DNA from: Strigops habroptila
Lineage: Eukaryota; Chordata; Aves; Psittaciformes; Psittacidae
Assembly (NCBI RefSeq): GCF_004027225.2
Contig: NC_044283.2
Span: 18,618,992-18,682,991, forward strand
Reading direction: 5' to 3'
DNA length: 64,000 nt
This document shows, piece by piece, positions 61,317-64,000 of this stretch (positions are counted from its first letter, which is position 1; every line of letters starts with the position of its first letter). A model generated the notes under the pieces. That model was not told the DNA's origin, did not search any database, and worked only from the letters and a program-made list of their open reading frames with translations. The position numbers were made by a program, and so were the translations under genes.

Positions 61317-64000
61317 CCCTTTCTTCCCTGAGAAAAACTACATACATGCCTTTTTCCTCAGACACATCGATAGCAATAGCCTAAACTGCTCCGATTGGGT
61401 TTCACCAGTGGCAATGCAGAAATGTTTATTTCCATTAGGCTGGGTCTATAAAATCCTCTTTTCACTCCCGTGCTTCTACGATTTCCAAACAGCCAAGCCT
61501 GACATTTTGGTCTCTGACAAGCAGTGCTTAATAGTGGGACATTTGGAAAAAAAAAATCTATACGAAGAAAGCTCTTAAGACAAGATAGGCTGAGCGTTTG
61601 CACCACAAATGGTTTGTTTTAGCTATCTCTCTGCCTCCTGTAAGACGGAAATCAGACAGCTTACTGGCTTAGCTTGTTAGGCCAGGTTAAAGGGATGCAA
61701 TGCTGAAAGGCTCTTACAGAAGCTTACCCTTGGACTAAAAATAGCAGGCACTAGAGAATTATCTTAAATACTACCAAACTTGTTCTGCGCTGTGAATGCA
61801 GATAACTGTAATATGTTTCCATTTTTGGTAGTTTTAGAGCTTTTTAAAGTTCTGCTCGCTTTAGCTGACTATTTAATTAGTTTCTGATTCTATTTGCCGC
61901 TTTTTCTCTCAGAGATACAGCCTGAGGGGTACTTTGCCTATGAATCCTTTGTATTTAGCAGCATTGCTATTGTTAACATCTAATGAGCTGTTGGATTTGC
62001 CAAACACTCGGTATAGGTACAAACACTTCCTTGAAATATAAATGTTTAACACATAGCAAATAGCAAATCAAAAGATACTGTAACGCGGCGTCCTCACTCT
62101 CTCATTGCGTATGTCATCAAAAGAGAGTAAAAATAAAAATCTGCTTTATTGCATTTAATTCTGAAATTCCAAAATGCGTATCTGAGCGAGACGTTTTTAG
62201 CTCACTGCCTGGGACTTTGTAAGAAAATTAAATTATTTTTGGTACCGTGAGAGGACTTGCACATAGGGGCAAGGCTCCATGGTCTGACACGGTTCCCTGC
62301 CAGCTGAACTGTGGAGCTGCCAGTGTTTTCTTTGGGGTAAACCTGCAAGACTCTAAAGTCTTTAATGAAGCCACTTCATTTTTAAAACACATAAAATTTT
62401 TGAGGCTACAAGTGGTTCTTTTTACATAGTCTTAAGCAAGATTCATCTGTTCCTCTGCTCTTCACTGAAAACCATGACACCCAGGTATCACACCCAGGAA
62501 ACCCCAAAGCAAAGCACAAATGTTCTCCATCTTTACATACATTTTACTTGTGCTACAGTCAGTCTGAAAGACTGGAATCAGTCATGTGGTGTAGCATCCC
62601 TGCTGCTATTGTTGCCTCAAGTCTCTGCACTTCTAAAATAATTTTAAAACCCTACCTTGATGAAGGCCAACTTCTAGATACAAACGCTGGGCAATGTCAA
62701 ACTAAAACCCAACCATGCAGCTGAACAGAAGTTCCTTCCCTTACTGGGCAGGCACCACATCCGACTGCCTTGGAGCTGGCAGAGCCTGTCCTCTCAGACA
62801 CAATTTTTCTTTAACTCTCTTTTCAGGATGAGAAATGTTTTCACTCTGAAATAGTGGTGGAATTCACAGATTCCCTCACCAGATATATACCTAGCGTCTT
62901 TATAAACTCACGCATAGTGGCATAACCTAGCCACATGTCTTGCAGCTGCCATTAAAACCCTCCATATGTCATCATTTGGGAAGCAAGTTTTCTTTTCGAG
63001 TCAGGAGTTAAGTTCACAGCCTCTCTGTCAAATAAACAACATGTCTGTTGTCACCTGGCTGCTGAGCAAGCCCTGTCTTTGAAAGTGTCCGTTCAGTGAT
63101 TTTAGCCTTCTATTTCTTGGCCTTTCCTTCCACAGTCATGCAGCAAAAATAAGGCTCCATCCTCATTATGATGGTTAACATTACTGTCCATTTCCTGCAA
63201 TATAAGTTTCTCCTGGTTAAGTGTTACTCTAGCACTACCATGACAACAGCCTTATTGCACTGAATGATCTCCAGTCACATCATAAGGGAAAGTATCTGCA
63301 GAAAGTACTCACGGTCCAAACAGATAAGACCAAGAAAGGAGGATTATAATCCTTGCTTTATGGCAGGGGATTTGATGTGCAGAGATTAACCAACTTCTCC
63401 AGGCCAGGGACTGCCCACAGGCATGATGGAGAGCAAGGCTCCAACCAGCAACACCAACCTCTCCTTCCAAGCGGGGCATGACATTTCACCCACACCAACA
63501 GTGCACACAGTCTCTGTCTCAAAGCACTTCCAGATGAGCTTCCAGTTGACAGAAGAGGACTGAAAAATGGTTGTCAAGAGCATTGGGGAGCAGAGCCCTG
63601 AGAGGGCAGTGCATGGGGTGTCTGCAATGTCCAACCACCTGCCAGACTGAAAGAGAGACTATAAAAGCTGCCCCCCTTTTTACTGTATTCTTTTTCCATC
63701 CTTTTTTTTTTCCGCTAGTGAACAGACTACACTTTCTGGCTATAGTAATAGCTCAAGATCAGGGATCTGTTGTTAGGGACCTTCTGAGCTGAAGTGACAG
63801 CCTGAGATGTGGCACTCATTTGCGGACTTTTGTATGTAAGACCATGTCATCTACCACAGCCTGCAAAGGTCATTACAAAGTCTGTAGGAAGTCAGACAGC
63901 AGTGATGGAGGAAGAAAGTGTCTTTGGCACAGGATCAGGGATAAAATACTTTCTCAAAGGCATTTGTGTGATATCAGGCAGAGTGAATTGGAATTAGGAT

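Larger units (their letters stand above)
17416..64000 (-). other. PPARGC1A: PPARGC1A transcription unit, partial (exons 3-13, 3'UTR, introns 2-12)
   Basis: PGC-1alpha is a nuclear coactivator. It docks on nuclear receptors and other transcription factors through its N-terminal half and couples transcription to RNA processing through its C-terminal RS/RRM half, driving mitochondrial biogenesis, oxidative metabolism and gluconeogenesis. Eleven coding exons were placed by translating both strands and matching GT..AG boundaries. Their lengths are 195, 123, 205, 46, 74, 913, 105, 121, 122, 152 and 104 bases, summing to 2160 (719 codons plus stop). No frameshift or premature stop occurs. Intron lengths are at least 14210 (intron 2), then 945, 892, 4064, 108, 7850, 577, 136, 8586, 354 and 2939. 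Exons 1-2 (about 78 residues in human) and the promoter lie beyond the right edge. The left boundary is inferred from a poly(A) signal, not from transcript data. Confidence 0.95.
49791..64000 (-). other. PPARGC1A: PPARGC1A intron 2, 3' part (continues beyond the window)
   Basis: At least 14.2 kb upstream of exon 3. In mammals this is the largest intron of the gene. I looked for exon 2 (CAALVGEDQP.. to ..EPSNIFE in human) and did not find it, so it lies beyond the window. Contents: palindromic repeat relics (59967-60055, 61249-61316), a G-run block (57450-57467), a purine tract (60902-60962), a tandem duplication of GTGATCATTCAGT (51391-51421) and one perfect MEF2-type decamer CTAAAAATAG (61735-61744). 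The ORF of 119 codons at 58266-58625 is considered chance. Confidence 0.88.

Noticed and set aside
49791..64000. Search for PPARGC1A exon 2 or exon 1
   Set aside because: No stretch encoding the conserved N-terminal residues was found on the minus strand, so they lie outside the window.

Overview
The window is vertebrate DNA, almost certainly from a bird. It is AT-rich and gene-poor, with short exons spread over long introns. The only sizeable mobile element is a CR1 LINE with the 3' end typical of avian CR1. I saw no bacterial-type genes, operons or CRISPR arrays.

The one host gene is PPARGC1A (PGC-1alpha, a transcriptional coactivator of mitochondrial biogenesis and energy metabolism), on the minus strand and entering from the right edge. 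By the human numbering I know, the window holds coding exons 3 to 13. Every exon has a GT..AG boundary and every splice phase matches. Joined, they give 720 codons including the stop (719 residues), close to what the human protein (798 residues) has left after its first two exons. Exons 1 and 2 and the promoter lie beyond position 64000. The exons carry, in order: part of the activation domain, nuclear-receptor boxes LKKLL and LLKYL, the proline-directed phosphorylation block, the DHDY tetrapeptide, the RS region, and the RRM split over exons 11 and 12. The last 34 codons and stop are in exon 13, followed by a 3'UTR of about 3.75 kb whose best poly(A) signal is at 17438-17443.

Layout: 1-4500 intergenic; 4501 to about 8860 a nearly full-length CR1 LINE on the minus strand (ORF1 open, ORF2 broken); 8860-17415 intergenic, with relics of old palindromic repeats and a candidate E-box/AP-1 cluster; 17416-21179 the 3'UTR; 21180-49790 exons 13 to 3 with their introns; 49791-64000 part of intron 2.

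The most informative observation is in the 108-bp intron 6. It has a second splice acceptor exactly 31 bases upstream of exon 7, and using it adds Leu-Phe-Leu and a stop. This is the arrangement that makes the short NT-PGC-1alpha isoform in mammals, so this regulated truncation appears to exist in this bird too. Other points are a possible RNA G-quadruplex in the 3'UTR, paired miR-23 seed matches near its distal end, a Phe-to-Cys change in the RRM, several palindromic repeat relics and a diverged 88-bp-period duplication in intron 7. I found no wholly new biological system.
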